A stretch of 8,532 nt of DNA from Bacteroidaceae bacterium (GCA_017466965.1 JAFTTD010000253.1:1-8532); one strand, 5' to 3'; positions 1-6,575 are shown, numbered from the stretch's first letter. The notes: generated from the letters alone by a model not told the origin. Numbers and translations: made by a program.

Positions 1-32
1 AAAAACTTAAAAACTCAAAAACTTAAAAACTC
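1..32. repeat. Tandem 16-bp A-rich repeat, two perfect copies
   Basis: The unit AAAAACTTAAAAACTC occurs twice head to tail (1-16 and 17-32) with no mismatch and ends eight bases before the ATPase start codon. Its reverse complement resembles the AAGTTTTTTGAGTTAG-type sequence downstream of the kinase gene near 6195-6210, so both may belong to one family of low-complexity intergenic repeats. The array may extend left of the window. No promoter can be recognised in these few bases, so the first gene may be transcribed from further upstream. Confidence 0.85.
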
Positions 33-39
33 AAACAAT

Positions 40-717
40 ATGCTTACAATCAAGAATCTTACGAAAGTATTTCGTACAACAGAAGTAGAGACAATAGCTC
101 TCAACAACGTAAATATAGAAGTGGCAGACCGCGAATTTGTCGCAATTATGGGACCATCAGGATGTGGCAAATCAACACTGCTCAACATACTCGGCTTGCT
201 CGACAATCCAACAGAAGGGCAGTATTTCCTTGGCGATACAGAAGTGGGGAGCCTGTCAGAGAAAGAACGCACGGCTGTGCGCAAAGGCAACATAGGCTTT
301 GTGTTTCAGAGTTTCAATCTCATTGACGAACTCAATGTAGAGGAGAATGTGGAACTTCCGCTTACTTATCTGAAAGTGCCGTCTGCTGAACGCAAGGAAA
401 GAGTAAAGGAAATTCTTCGCCGCATGGGTATCAGCCACCGTGCAAAGCACTATCCGCAACAACTGTCAGGCGGTCAGCAGCAACGTGTAGCAATAGCTCG
501 TGCCGTTGTATCCAACCCAAAGCTCATACTTGCCGACGAGCCAACAGGAAACCTTGACTCAAAGAACGGTATGGATGTAATGAACCTGCTCACCCAACTG
601 CACGAGGAAGGAACAACCATAGTTATGGTAACCCATTCACAGCGTGACGCAGCCTACGCAACTCGCATAATAAATCTCTTTGACGGACAGGTGACAACTC
701 AGGTGGAGGGAATGTAG
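40..717 (+). CDS. ABC transporter ATP-binding protein, LolD/MacB type
   Basis: This 225-aa cytoplasmic ATPase has a complete nucleotide-binding domain and nothing else, as is usual for the LolD/MacB (MJ0796-like) family. Visible motifs are Walker A GPSGCGKST (38-46), Q-loop Q90, signature LSGGQQQ (142-148), Walker B LILADEP (162-168, with D166 and catalytic E167), D-loop NLDS (171-174) and H-loop H199. Members of the family dimerise and power FtsX-type permeases by mechanotransmission rather than classical transport through a channel. The partner is the permease starting one base after the stop codon. The ATG at 40 gives a normal N-terminus (MLTIKNLTKVF), and no Shine-Dalgarno sequence precedes it. 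The transported substrate cannot be read from the ATPase; lipoprotein, lipid, peptide or drug export are all possible. Confidence 0.95.
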   Translation: MLTIKNLTKVFRTTEVETIALNNVNIEVADREFVAIMGPSGCGKSTLLNILGLLDNPTEGQYFLGDTEVGSLSEKERTAVRKGNIGFVFQSFNLIDELNVEENVELPLTYLKVPSAERKERVKEILRRMGISHRAKHYPQQLSGGQQQRVAIARAVVSNPKLILADEPTGNLDSKNGMDVMNLLTQLHEEGTTIVMVTHSQRDAAYATRIINLFDGQVTTQVEGM

Positions 718-718
718 T

Positions 719-3106
719 ATGGACATGCTCTATTCATTGCGACGCTTCAAGGCATCCTCACGGCTCAATGTCGTGGGGCTTGCCACAGCCTTCATCGCCC
801 TTATGCTCATCTGCATGAAGATTGACTACGAAAGCAATTTTGACCGTTGTTACGACAACTACGAACGCATTGCTATGGTCAACATGAGTATTAAAGGCGA
901 CGAACCAGGCACCATACGTTGCATGTCGCGCGCTGCCATTGACTTCATCCTTGAAAATGTACCTGGCATAGAGTATGGGAGCATCTATTCGCCTTCGTGG
1001 GATAATACGATGTTTCATGTAGGCGATGGCGACGACATTTCCTACTTCATGGAACAAACCTACGGTGTCTCGTCCGACTTTCCGAAGGTCATAGGCATGA
1101 AATTCGTGGAAGGCAGTGCCGACGGTTTGGCAGAACCTGGTGCGGTAGTCATATCGGAAACAATGGCGGAGAAACTTTTCCCCGACTCTTCTGCTGTGGG
1201 GCAATACTTCTACCTTGACACTCCTATCTGGGGAACGGAAAAAGCAGATAAACTGAAGGTGTGTGGTGTTTACAAGAACTTTCCTGAAAATTCTCAGTTC
1301 CACAACCACATCTTTGTGCCTTTTGACAAACATTTCCAAAAAGGTGAATGGGGATTGGCTAACTTCTGGCTTTTTGTCCGTCTGCATTCCGATGTCAGCA
1401 TAGAGGATCTGAATAGTCGGCTTGAAAAGTGTGGAGTGATAGAAGGTATGAATCAGGTGTGGCCAGAGGCTAATTGCCGTTTCCATGCGGTAGGTATCTC
1501 CGATGTTTATAACACAATGAGCGGCATGTCCGAATTTTTCAAAACTCGTGACGGCGACATGACTCTTGTGCTGACAACCATCGCCCTGCTCATTATTCTC
1601 ACCGCCGGCATCAACCTGCTCAACTTCAGCGTGGCACTCGCGCCAACACGTTTGCGCGGTATAAATACGAGGAAAGTACTCGGTTGTCCAACTTCAACCA
1701 TTCGCCTTGGACTCATTGCGGAGTCAGTCGTCACGGCCCTGCTTGGATGGTTGCTTGCCGTAGCAGTACTTGCTCTGCTGATTCATGTCAACATACTCAC
1801 TTTTCTCGATTTCACACCGTCGCTTCTGACCTACTGGCGCGATCTGGTTCTTTGTGCACTCGCAGCGCCAGTTGTCGGCGCCGTATCGGGAATATATCCA
1901 GCCTATTACGCCACATCGTTCGCACCGGCTATGGTGCTGAAAGGCAACTTCGCACTTTCGGACAAGGGCAAGCGGTTGCGCACGTTTCTAATCAGCCTGC
2001 AGTTCATCGTCACGTTCGTGCTCGTCACAGTTTCTGCATTCATCTGGTTGCAGAACCGTCACATGCGTACCTACCGCCTCGGTTTCGACCATGACAGGGT
2101 TGTTGTTGCACAATTGCCACATATTGACGATGGTGGCTCCAAGCACACTCTGTTCCGCCAGATGTTGGAACAGCATCCCGAAGTGGAAGGAGTAGCTTTC
2201 AGCAGCACTTTGTTAGGAGGAAAAGAAGGCTACAGCACCTACAATTACAAGGACGAAAACAGCGGAGTGAACTGCCTTGTATATGTCACTGAGGTGTCGC
2301 CCGACTTCCCTTCCGTCATGGGAATGACAATTACAAAAGGAAGAGCACCTGTAGAGGCCGACTCAAAATTCACAGACCGCCTGTACTTTGTTTCCAACGC
2401 TGCGTTTGGCAAGACAACAGGCATTGACACCGGCACTCTATTCAACACCAAATTTTGGAGTCGGAATGCAGAAGTGGTGTGCTATGTAGATGACGTGTGC
2501 TTCTCTTCGCGTCGCACCGAAACGCCTCCTCATCTGTTTGTACTCAACAACACCTATAACCAAGTCATGTCTAACGCCTACATACGCATTGCAACCGGCA
2601 GCAATCCGGACAAGACTGTCAGTCTGATTCGCAATGCTGCGGAAGAGTGTTTCGACGGGTTCTCGGTGGAAGTGTCATTCTTCGATGACATTTATCAGCA
2701 ACTCTATGAGAAGGAGACCAACCTGCAGTACATTGTAAGCGGATTCTGCCTCATTGCAGTTCTTATTTCGCTTGCGGGAGTGCTCGGACTCGTTATGATT
2801 GAGGGCAACAACCGCCGTAAAGAAGTTTGCGTGCGAAAGGTATTTGGTGCAACTACGGGCGAAGTCCTTTGGCAGTTCAACCGTTTCTACCTCAGCCTGA
2901 CTCTCATGTGCTGTATCATTGGCATACCGATTGTTTGGATTATCGTGACAGAATGGGTGCAGAACTTCAGTCTGCGCATTGCTCTCAGTCCGTTAGTGTT
3001 CTTCATTTGTCTGCTCCTTGTATGCGGACTGACGGCTGGCATAGTCACCTTGCAAAACTACAAGACAGCAAACTCCAATCCTGCCGATGGTCTGAAAAAC
3101 GAGTAA
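719..3106 (+). CDS. FtsX/MacB-type ABC transporter permease (795 aa, two FtsX modules)
   Basis: Inner-membrane permease partner of the preceding ATPase. It has a helix at about 16-34, a MacB-like periplasmic domain at about 36-275, three helices at about 283-306, 330-356 and 376-398, a fifth helix at about 422-444, a second periplasmic domain to about 665, and three closing helices at about 668-694, 722-746 and 755-777. This eight-helix duplicated arrangement and length are usual for Bacteroidetes FtsX-type permeases. Family hallmarks are the cytoplasmic coupling segments R-x-x-x-x-x-RKVLG (near 313-322) and RRKEVCVRKVFGA (699-711), and the C-terminal NPADGLKNE. The ATG at 719 lies one base after the ATPase stop, with GGAGG at 705-709 as a possible Shine-Dalgarno sequence, so the two are probably co-translated. 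No membrane-fusion partner or outer-membrane channel is in the window; they may be upstream. Substrate unknown. Confidence 0.93.
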   Translation: MDMLYSLRRFKASSRLNVVGLATAFIALMLICMKIDYESNFDRCYDNYERIAMVNMSIKGDEPGTIRCMSRAAIDFILENVPGIEYGSIYSPSWDNTMFHVGDGDDISYFMEQTYGVSSDFPKVIGMKFVEGSADGLAEPGAVVISETMAEKLFPDSSAVGQYFYLDTPIWGTEKADKLKVCGVYKNFPENSQFHNHIFVPFDKHFQKGEWGLANFWLFVRLHSDVSIEDLNSRLEKCGVIEGMNQVWPEANCRFHAVGISDVYNTMSGMSEFFKTRDGDMTLVLTTIALLIILTAGINLLNFSVALAPTRLRGINTRKVLGCPTSTIRLGLIAESVVTALLGWLLAVAVLALLIHVNILTFLDFTPSLLTYWRDLVLCALAAPVVGAVSGIYPAYYATSFAPAMVLKGNFALSDKGKRLRTFLISLQFIVTFVLVTVSAFIWLQNRHMRTYRLGFDHDRVVVAQLPHIDDGGSKHTLFRQMLEQHPEVEGVAFSSTLLGGKEGYSTYNYKDENSGVNCLVYVTEVSPDFPSVMGMTITKGRAPVEADSKFTDRLYFVSNAAFGKTTGIDTGTLFNTKFWSRNAEVVCYVDDVCFSSRRTETPPHLFVLNNTYNQVMSNAYIRIATGSNPDKTVSLIRNAAEECFDGFSVEVSFFDDIYQQLYEKETNLQYIVSGFCLIAVLISLAGVLGLVMIEGNNRRKEVCVRKVFGATTGEVLWQFNRFYLSLTLMCCIIGIPIVWIIVTEWVQNFSLRIALSPLVFFICLLLVCGLTAGIVTLQNYKTANSNPADGLKNE

Positions 3107-3157
3107 CAAATCACTATAGCGATTTTATATAGTTAAGTTAATAAAAGGATGCATCAT

Positions 3158-3191
3158 TGCTCTGTCTGCGTTGAGAAACGGGGACAGAGCA
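3158..3191 (+). other. RNA hairpin downstream of the permease gene, possible transcript end
   Basis: A perfect 9-bp stem TGCTCTGTC / GACAGAGCA (3158-3166 with 3183-3191) encloses an inner 4-bp stem CGTT/AACG (3169-3172 with 3177-3180) capped by the tetraloop GAGA. It begins 51 bases after the permease stop. No T-run follows on either strand, so it is not a textbook intrinsic terminator. It may stabilise the 3' end of the transporter transcript or assist termination; this role is inferred from position only. Confidence 0.45.
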
Positions 3192-3251
3192 TTAAACATA
3201 AGAGAGAGGACAGTCATAGCCAAAAATCATGCTTAGCAAGGTACAAAACCA

Positions 3252-3386
3252 ATGCTGAACAACAAAGAAACTGTTATTTTCGTTTTGAAAACTCTAAATG
3301 TCAGTGACATTTACATATATTTCATTGACATATATATAAAAGTCATTGACATTTACATAAAAGTCGATGACTTACATAGAATTTAG
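3252..3386 (+). CDS. Possible 44-aa small ORF with heptapeptide repeats (doubtful)
   Basis: An ATG at 3252 opens a 44-codon frame ending at TAG 3384-3386. Residues 17-44 are made of the 21-bp DNA repeats read in phase, giving heptads of the form V-I-D-I-Y-I-K (VSDIYIY, FIDIYIK, VIDIYIK, VDDLHRI). Only this forward frame stays open through the repeats. Between units 2 and 3, two of three base differences are synonymous third-position changes, which is compatible with coding but far too little to prove it. There is no visible ribosome-binding site, no convincing promoter just upstream, and no signal peptide. I recognise no family. The same bases could equally be a non-coding protein-binding array, so this is an alternative reading. 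Confidence 0.2.
   Translation: MLNNKETVIFVLKTLNVSDIYIYFIDIYIKVIDIYIKVDDLHRI
3300..3383. repeat. Four tandem 21-bp repeats with GTCAnTGAC dyad core
   Basis: Units begin at 3300, 3321, 3342 and 3363, an exact 21-bp period. Cores are GTCAGTGAC, TTCATTGAC, GTCATTGAC and GTCGATGAC, followed by a TTTACATA-like tail that becomes ATATATATA in unit 2 and is shortened in unit 4. Units 1 and 3 have perfect 4-bp dyad arms around one central base. A 21-bp period is close to two helical turns, so all cores would face the same side of the DNA. The array ends about 47 bp upstream of the -33 element of the two-component promoter, a suitable position for an activator or repressor array. Which protein binds is unknown; the adjacent NtrC-type regulator is only a candidate. 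Confidence 0.8.
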
Positions 3387-3399
3387 TGTATTACCAAAG

Positions 3400-3509
3400 A
3401 ATTGCAAACACACAAAAGAATAATTTTTTCTTTGCCTTTTCAAGAGTAAAAGTTATCTTTGCGTGAAAATAATTATTCTGTAAATTACAAATTTGCAAAG
3501 TTTGCAATT
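3400..3509. repeat. 10-bp inverted repeat pair bracketing the two-component promoter
   Basis: AATTGCAAAC at 3400-3409 and its exact reverse complement GTTTGCAATT at 3500-3509 lie either side of the candidate promoter. A third TTGCAA, inside the palindrome TTTGCAAA (3492-3499), sits next to the right arm. The arrangement could be a pair of operator half-arrays permitting looping. The surrounding DNA is very AT-rich, so a chance match cannot be excluded. Confidence 0.45.
3431..3461 (+). promoter_or_regulatory. Bacteroidetes primary-sigma promoter for the two-component operon
   Basis: TTTG at 3431-3434 is a -33 element. It is separated by 19 bases from TATCTTTG at 3454-3461, an exact match to the Bacteroidetes -7 consensus TAnnTTTG. 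Transcription would start near 3468-3470, leaving a leader of about 75 nt before the ATG at 3544. A 10-bp AT palindrome AATAATTATT (3468-3477) covers the predicted start site. This implies that the sigma-54 activator gene itself is read by the housekeeping sigma factor. The 21-bp repeats upstream and the TTGCAA repeats on either side are the likely regulatory inputs, if any. Confidence 0.75.
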
Positions 3510-3543
3510 AGTAGTTAACAAAGTACAAATCAAATAATTACAA

Positions 3544-4905
3544 ATGACAAAGAAAGGGACTCTGCTCGTCGTTGACGACAACAAGCATATACTTACTTCT
3601 GTGCAGCTGCTTATGAACAAGCATTTTGGAAAGGTGGTAACCCTTGCCACTCCTCACGGAATAAGTGCGGCTCTAAGGAGTGAGCAACCCGATGTAGTGC
3701 TTCTTGACATGAACTTCAAAGCAGGAATCAACAGCGGCAATGAAGGACTCTTCTGGCTTCGCAAGATTAAGGAGGAACGTCCGCAAACCGAAGTTGTGCT
3801 TTTCACTGCCTATGCGGATGTGGAATTAGCCGTAACAGGACTGAAGGACGGCGCAGCAGACTTTGTTGTCAAGCCATGGGACAACGAAAGGCTGATTGAA
3901 GCACTGACAGCCTGCATATCTGGCGAGCCACGAAAGCGGAAAGTTCAGGAAGGCAAAGAGGGCAACAAGACTCAGTCTGCAAACACTGAAGAGTCGAGGC
4001 TTGTTTGGGGCGAATCGGAAGCCATGAAGACTCTGCGCACCATTGCAGAGAAGGTGGCAGAAACAGACGCAACCCTTCTCATCACAGGCGAGAACGGTAC
4101 AGGAAAAGACATGCTGGCGCACGAGATTCATGCCTTGTCAAAACGAAAAAGCAAACAAATGATTACGGTAGATATGGGAGCCGTAACAGACAGTCTGTTC
4201 GAAAGCGAACTGTTCGGTCATGTGAAAGGCAGTTTCACCGATGCCAAGACAGACCGCATGGGACGTTTCGAAGCCGCAAACGGAAGCACCCTCTTTCTTG
4301 ACGAAATAGCTAACTTGCCACGCCACTTGCAGGCAAAGATGCTCACGGCAATCAACAAGAAAGAAATAGTTAGAGTGGGAAGCAACAAAGTGGTGCCTGT
4401 AGATGTGCGACTCATCTGCGCCACAAACAGCAATCTTGAGGAAATGGTTGCCAAAGGCGACTTCCGCGAAGACCTGATGTACCGCATCAACACCATACAT
4501 CTGCACATGCCGGCACTGCGCGAAAGACGTGAGGACATAATGCCTTTGGCAGAAATGTTTCTCAAACGATACGCTGAACAATACGGCAGAAACATAAGCG
4601 GATTTACAGAAAAGGCACGCGAACAGATGCTGACGCATCAGTGGAGCGGAAATGTTCGCGAACTGCAACACGCAATAGAAAAAGCAGTCATCCTGACAGA
4701 GGAAAACATTATAAAGTCTGTGGTAACTCCACGTACAGAAGAAACTGAAAGGGAGCCGACAGAGGGTATGACCTTAGAGTCAATGGAACGATTGATGATA
4801 ACTAATGCCATCAGCGAATGTGAGGGCAACCTGACACAAGTGGCTGCACGATTAGGCATAACAAGACAAACGTTATATAACAAGATGAAGAAATTCGGAA
4901 TATGA
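3544..4905 (+). CDS. NtrC-type sigma-54-dependent response regulator
   Basis: This 453-aa cytoplasmic activator has three complete parts. The receiver domain (about 6-125) has acidic pair D11-D12, phosphoacceptor D55, T88 and K110. The AAA+ sigma-54-interaction domain (about 153-385) has Walker A GENGTGKD (182-189), sigma-54-contacting loop GSFTDA (229-234, classically GAFTGA), Walker B LFLDE (250-254), candidate arginine fingers R308 and R314, and sensor-II segment GNVREL (369-374). The Fis-type helix-turn-helix (about 428-453) is NLTQVAARLGITRQTLYNKM. Phosphorylation of D55 is expected to promote oligomerisation, ATP hydrolysis and opening of sigma-54 promoters. The kinase gene overlaps its stop by four bases, so the two almost certainly form a cognate pair. 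Its promoter looks like a primary-sigma promoter. Targets are not visible; the adjacent transporter genes are candidates only by proximity. Confidence 0.96.
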   Translation: MTKKGTLLVVDDNKHILTSVQLLMNKHFGKVVTLATPHGISAALRSEQPDVVLLDMNFKAGINSGNEGLFWLRKIKEERPQTEVVLFTAYADVELAVTGLKDGAADFVVKPWDNERLIEALTACISGEPRKRKVQEGKEGNKTQSANTEESRLVWGESEAMKTLRTIAEKVAETDATLLITGENGTGKDMLAHEIHALSKRKSKQMITVDMGAVTDSLFESELFGHVKGSFTDAKTDRMGRFEAANGSTLFLDEIANLPRHLQAKMLTAINKKEIVRVGSNKVVPVDVRLICATNSNLEEMVAKGDFREDLMYRINTIHLHMPALRERREDIMPLAEMFLKRYAEQYGRNISGFTEKAREQMLTHQWSGNVRELQHAIEKAVILTEENIIKSVVTPRTEETEREPTEGMTLESMERLMITNAISECEGNLTQVAARLGITRQTLYNKMKKFGI

Positions 4906-6179
4906 AACAGTACGCATTCATCATCATCGGCACAGCTCTGCTGACATGGGGAGTATGCAAAGGCGACCTTTGGCTCATAACATTTGGCGTGGCATCGCTC
5001 GGCATAGCAGTCTATTTTCACACAAGAACTCTGCGCTATCTGAAGGAGCAGTGCGCATTCATGCTCGAAGCCATCAAGAACAAGGAATACTCTTTCCGCC
5101 TTCCGCTGAACGGCAAGCACGGCAACGAGCGTATTCTGCAAGAGACACTGAATGAGTTTGGGCGCATGATGGGACTTCAGAAACAGGAAATGGAAGTCAG
5201 GGAAATGTACTACAAGCATATACTCGAAAGCGTTACTACGGGCATAATAGTGCTGGACGACAAGGGACGAATAGTGCAGAGCAACGTGGCAGCCGCACGC
5301 TTGCTGTCTCTCCCTTCGCTTGCTACTCTCGACCAAGTGAACCAGTATGAAAAGAACCTTGCTCAGCAATTGCGCAACCTGCCTTCAGGAGAAAGCATGT
5401 CTATGCACTTTGCAACCAGCAAGGGCGAATCAGACTTAACCATCAGGGCTGTGAACATGATGCTCGGAAACGAAAAACAGGTGAAGGTTCTTGCCCTGAA
5501 TGACATCAGAAGCGAAATGGATGCTAAAGAGCAGGAATCATGGACAAGACTAACCCGTGTGCTTACCCATGAAATAATGAACTCAATAGCCCCTATTGCA
5601 TCGCTGAGCGAAACATTGATGGAAGAAGAGAGGATGAAAGACCCCGAGATTGCAGAGGGAATGAAAGCTATACACGAAACGTCGGCCGGACTGATGGAGT
5701 TTGTGGAAAGCTACAGGAAGTATTCCAATATCCAGAATCCAAATCCGTCGCCTTTTTATTTGTATGAGCTCCTTTCAGGAATTGAGAAACTTGGCATAGT
5801 GCCTGAGCAAGTGAAAATGAAACTGCAAATACAGCCAAAGGACATTATGATATATGCCGATCCGAACCTTGTACGCCAAGTATTCATTAACCTGCTGAAA
5901 AATGCAGCAGAAGCAATGGATGGCAAAGGGCTGATTATGATAAATGCATGCATTGACAAGAATGAACACACATTCATACATGTCAGCAACAACGGACCTG
6001 CAATATCTGACGCTGAAAGGGAAAACATCTTTGTTCCATTCTACACCACCAAGACAGAAGGAAACGGAATAGGCCTGTCACTGTGCAGAAGGATAATGAA
6101 AATGTCGGGCGGACGCATAAGCCTCCTTCCCCCAGGTACAAACGGATGGAACACAACATTTCTGCTTGAGTTTGATTAG
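4902..6179 (+). CDS. NtrY/AtoS-like membrane histidine kinase with PAS domain
   Basis: This 425-aa sensor kinase starts inside the ATGA that ends the regulator gene, implying translational coupling. Two N-terminal helices (about 4-19 and 23-39) are joined by only a few residues, so there is essentially no periplasmic sensor. A linker, probably helical, is followed by a PAS-like domain (about 103-205, including GIIVLDDKGRIVQSN). The dimerisation helix carries phosphoacceptor H223 in the H-box LTHEIMNSIAPI. The ATPase domain has N-box NLLKNAAEAM (330-339), G1 box NNGPAI (363-368) and the F/G2 region VPFYTTKTEGNGIGLSL (378-394). The G1 box has Asn where the adenine-contacting Asp is usual, and Ala for a usual Gly. 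The signal is probably sensed in the membrane or cytoplasm, perhaps through the PAS domain or through the neighbouring transporter; that is inference. It should phosphorylate D55 of the regulator encoded just upstream. Confidence 0.95.
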   Translation: MKQYAFIIIGTALLTWGVCKGDLWLITFGVASLGIAVYFHTRTLRYLKEQCAFMLEAIKNKEYSFRLPLNGKHGNERILQETLNEFGRMMGLQKQEMEVREMYYKHILESVTTGIIVLDDKGRIVQSNVAAARLLSLPSLATLDQVNQYEKNLAQQLRNLPSGESMSMHFATSKGESDLTIRAVNMMLGNEKQVKVLALNDIRSEMDAKEQESWTRLTRVLTHEIMNSIAPIASLSETLMEEERMKDPEIAEGMKAIHETSAGLMEFVESYRKYSNIQNPNPSPFYLYELLSGIEKLGIVPEQVKMKLQIQPKDIMIYADPNLVRQVFINLLKNAAEAMDGKGLIMINACIDKNEHTFIHVSNNGPAISDAERENIFVPFYTTKTEGNGIGLSLCRRIMKMSGGRISLLPPGTNGWNTTFLLEFD

Positions 6180-6185
6180 GATTTG

Positions 6186-6393
6186 CTTAGTTTTAAGTTT
6201 TTTGAGTTAGCTAACTAAGGTTATAAGGTCATGAGGTTATAAGGTAGGCAATTTAGGTTATAAGTTCTTAAGTTTTTGCAATGCCACCCTGTGCATTTGT
6301 CCCTTTTTAACTCCTACTTTTAACTCCCTCTTTTAACTTCTCTAACTCCTAAAAGCTTAACTACTTAACTTCTTAACTCCTTAACTCCTTAAA
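6186..6393. repeat. Low-complexity intergenic repeat block with opposed halves
   Basis: The left half on the + strand has three copies of AGGTTATAAGGT or a near match (6218-6229, 6234-6245, 6255-6266; the first two are exact and 16 bp apart), a 12-bp palindrome AGTTAGCTAACT (6205-6216) and a CTTAGTT/AACTAAG pair (6186-6192 with 6213-6219). The right half (6304-6393) is pyrimidine-rich with many TTAACTCC-like units, ending in perfect 8-bp tandem copies. TTAAGTTTTTTGAGTTAG (6193-6210) is a near inverted match to CTAACTCCTAAAAGCTTAA (6342-6360). It follows the kinase gene and precedes the glycosidase gene. No conventional terminator or ORF is visible in it. The rest of this gene-free stretch, 6394-6485, shows nothing beyond AT-rich DNA. 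Confidence 0.6.
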
Positions 6394-6485
6394 AATCCCC
6401 CTCCCCTGTCAAAAGCCTTATTTCCTCTCCACAAATTTTCATTAAATAAAAAGGTTTATAAAAGATAGCCCTTGAATAATAATAT

Positions 6486-6529
6486 GTTACAAAAAAATTG
6501 CACATATCACTGCTTTTTTAGTAACTTAG
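6486..6529 (+). promoter_or_regulatory. Weak promoter candidate within a dyad upstream of the GH43 gene
   Basis: TTG at 6498-6500 (-33-like) and TAACTTAG at 6522-6529 (one mismatch to TAnnTTTG) are 21 bases apart, giving a start site near 6536 and a leader of about 40 nt. The elements lie in an imperfect dyad: GTTAC (6486-6490) with GTAAC (6521-6525), six A:T pairs (6492-6497 with 6514-6519), and GCA (6500-6502) with TGC (6511-6513). GCACATAT occurs at 6500-6507 and again at 6532-6539, 32 bp apart, and could be a direct-repeat regulator site. AT-richness makes all of this tentative. Confidence 0.35.
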
Positions 6530-6575
6530 GCGCACATATTCAAACCATGCGGATAACCATTATTAAAATCTAATC

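Noticed and set aside
758..1486. 242-codon minus-strand open frame inside the permease gene
   Set aside because: Antisense shadow of a well-supported coding sequence, with no domain signs or start context.
3146..3161. Possible sigma-54 -24/-12 promoter (GG, then TTGCT at the right distance)
   Set aside because: The spacing fits, but the CAC of the -24 element is missing, it overlaps the 5' arm of the hairpin, and no gene starts at a suitable distance.
3149..3307. 52-codon forward ORF with five Cys including a C-x-x-C near the N-terminus
   Set aside because: It contains the 3158-3191 hairpin, has no ribosome-binding site or promoter, overlaps the 44-codon frame in another phase, and resembles no family I know. 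A random ORF is the simpler explanation.
3300..3383. CRISPR-like array
   Set aside because: Repeats are directly adjacent at 21 bp with no unique spacers, too short for CRISPR, and there are no cas genes.
4638..5369. 243-codon minus-strand open frame across the regulator/kinase junction
   Set aside because: It is antisense to two confidently identified genes, crosses their boundary, and has no recognisable domain.
6186..6219. Intrinsic terminator after the kinase gene (CTTAGTT...AACTAAG)
   Set aside because: The stem is short and AT-rich, the loop is 20 nt, and no T-run follows, so it does not meet the usual criteria.
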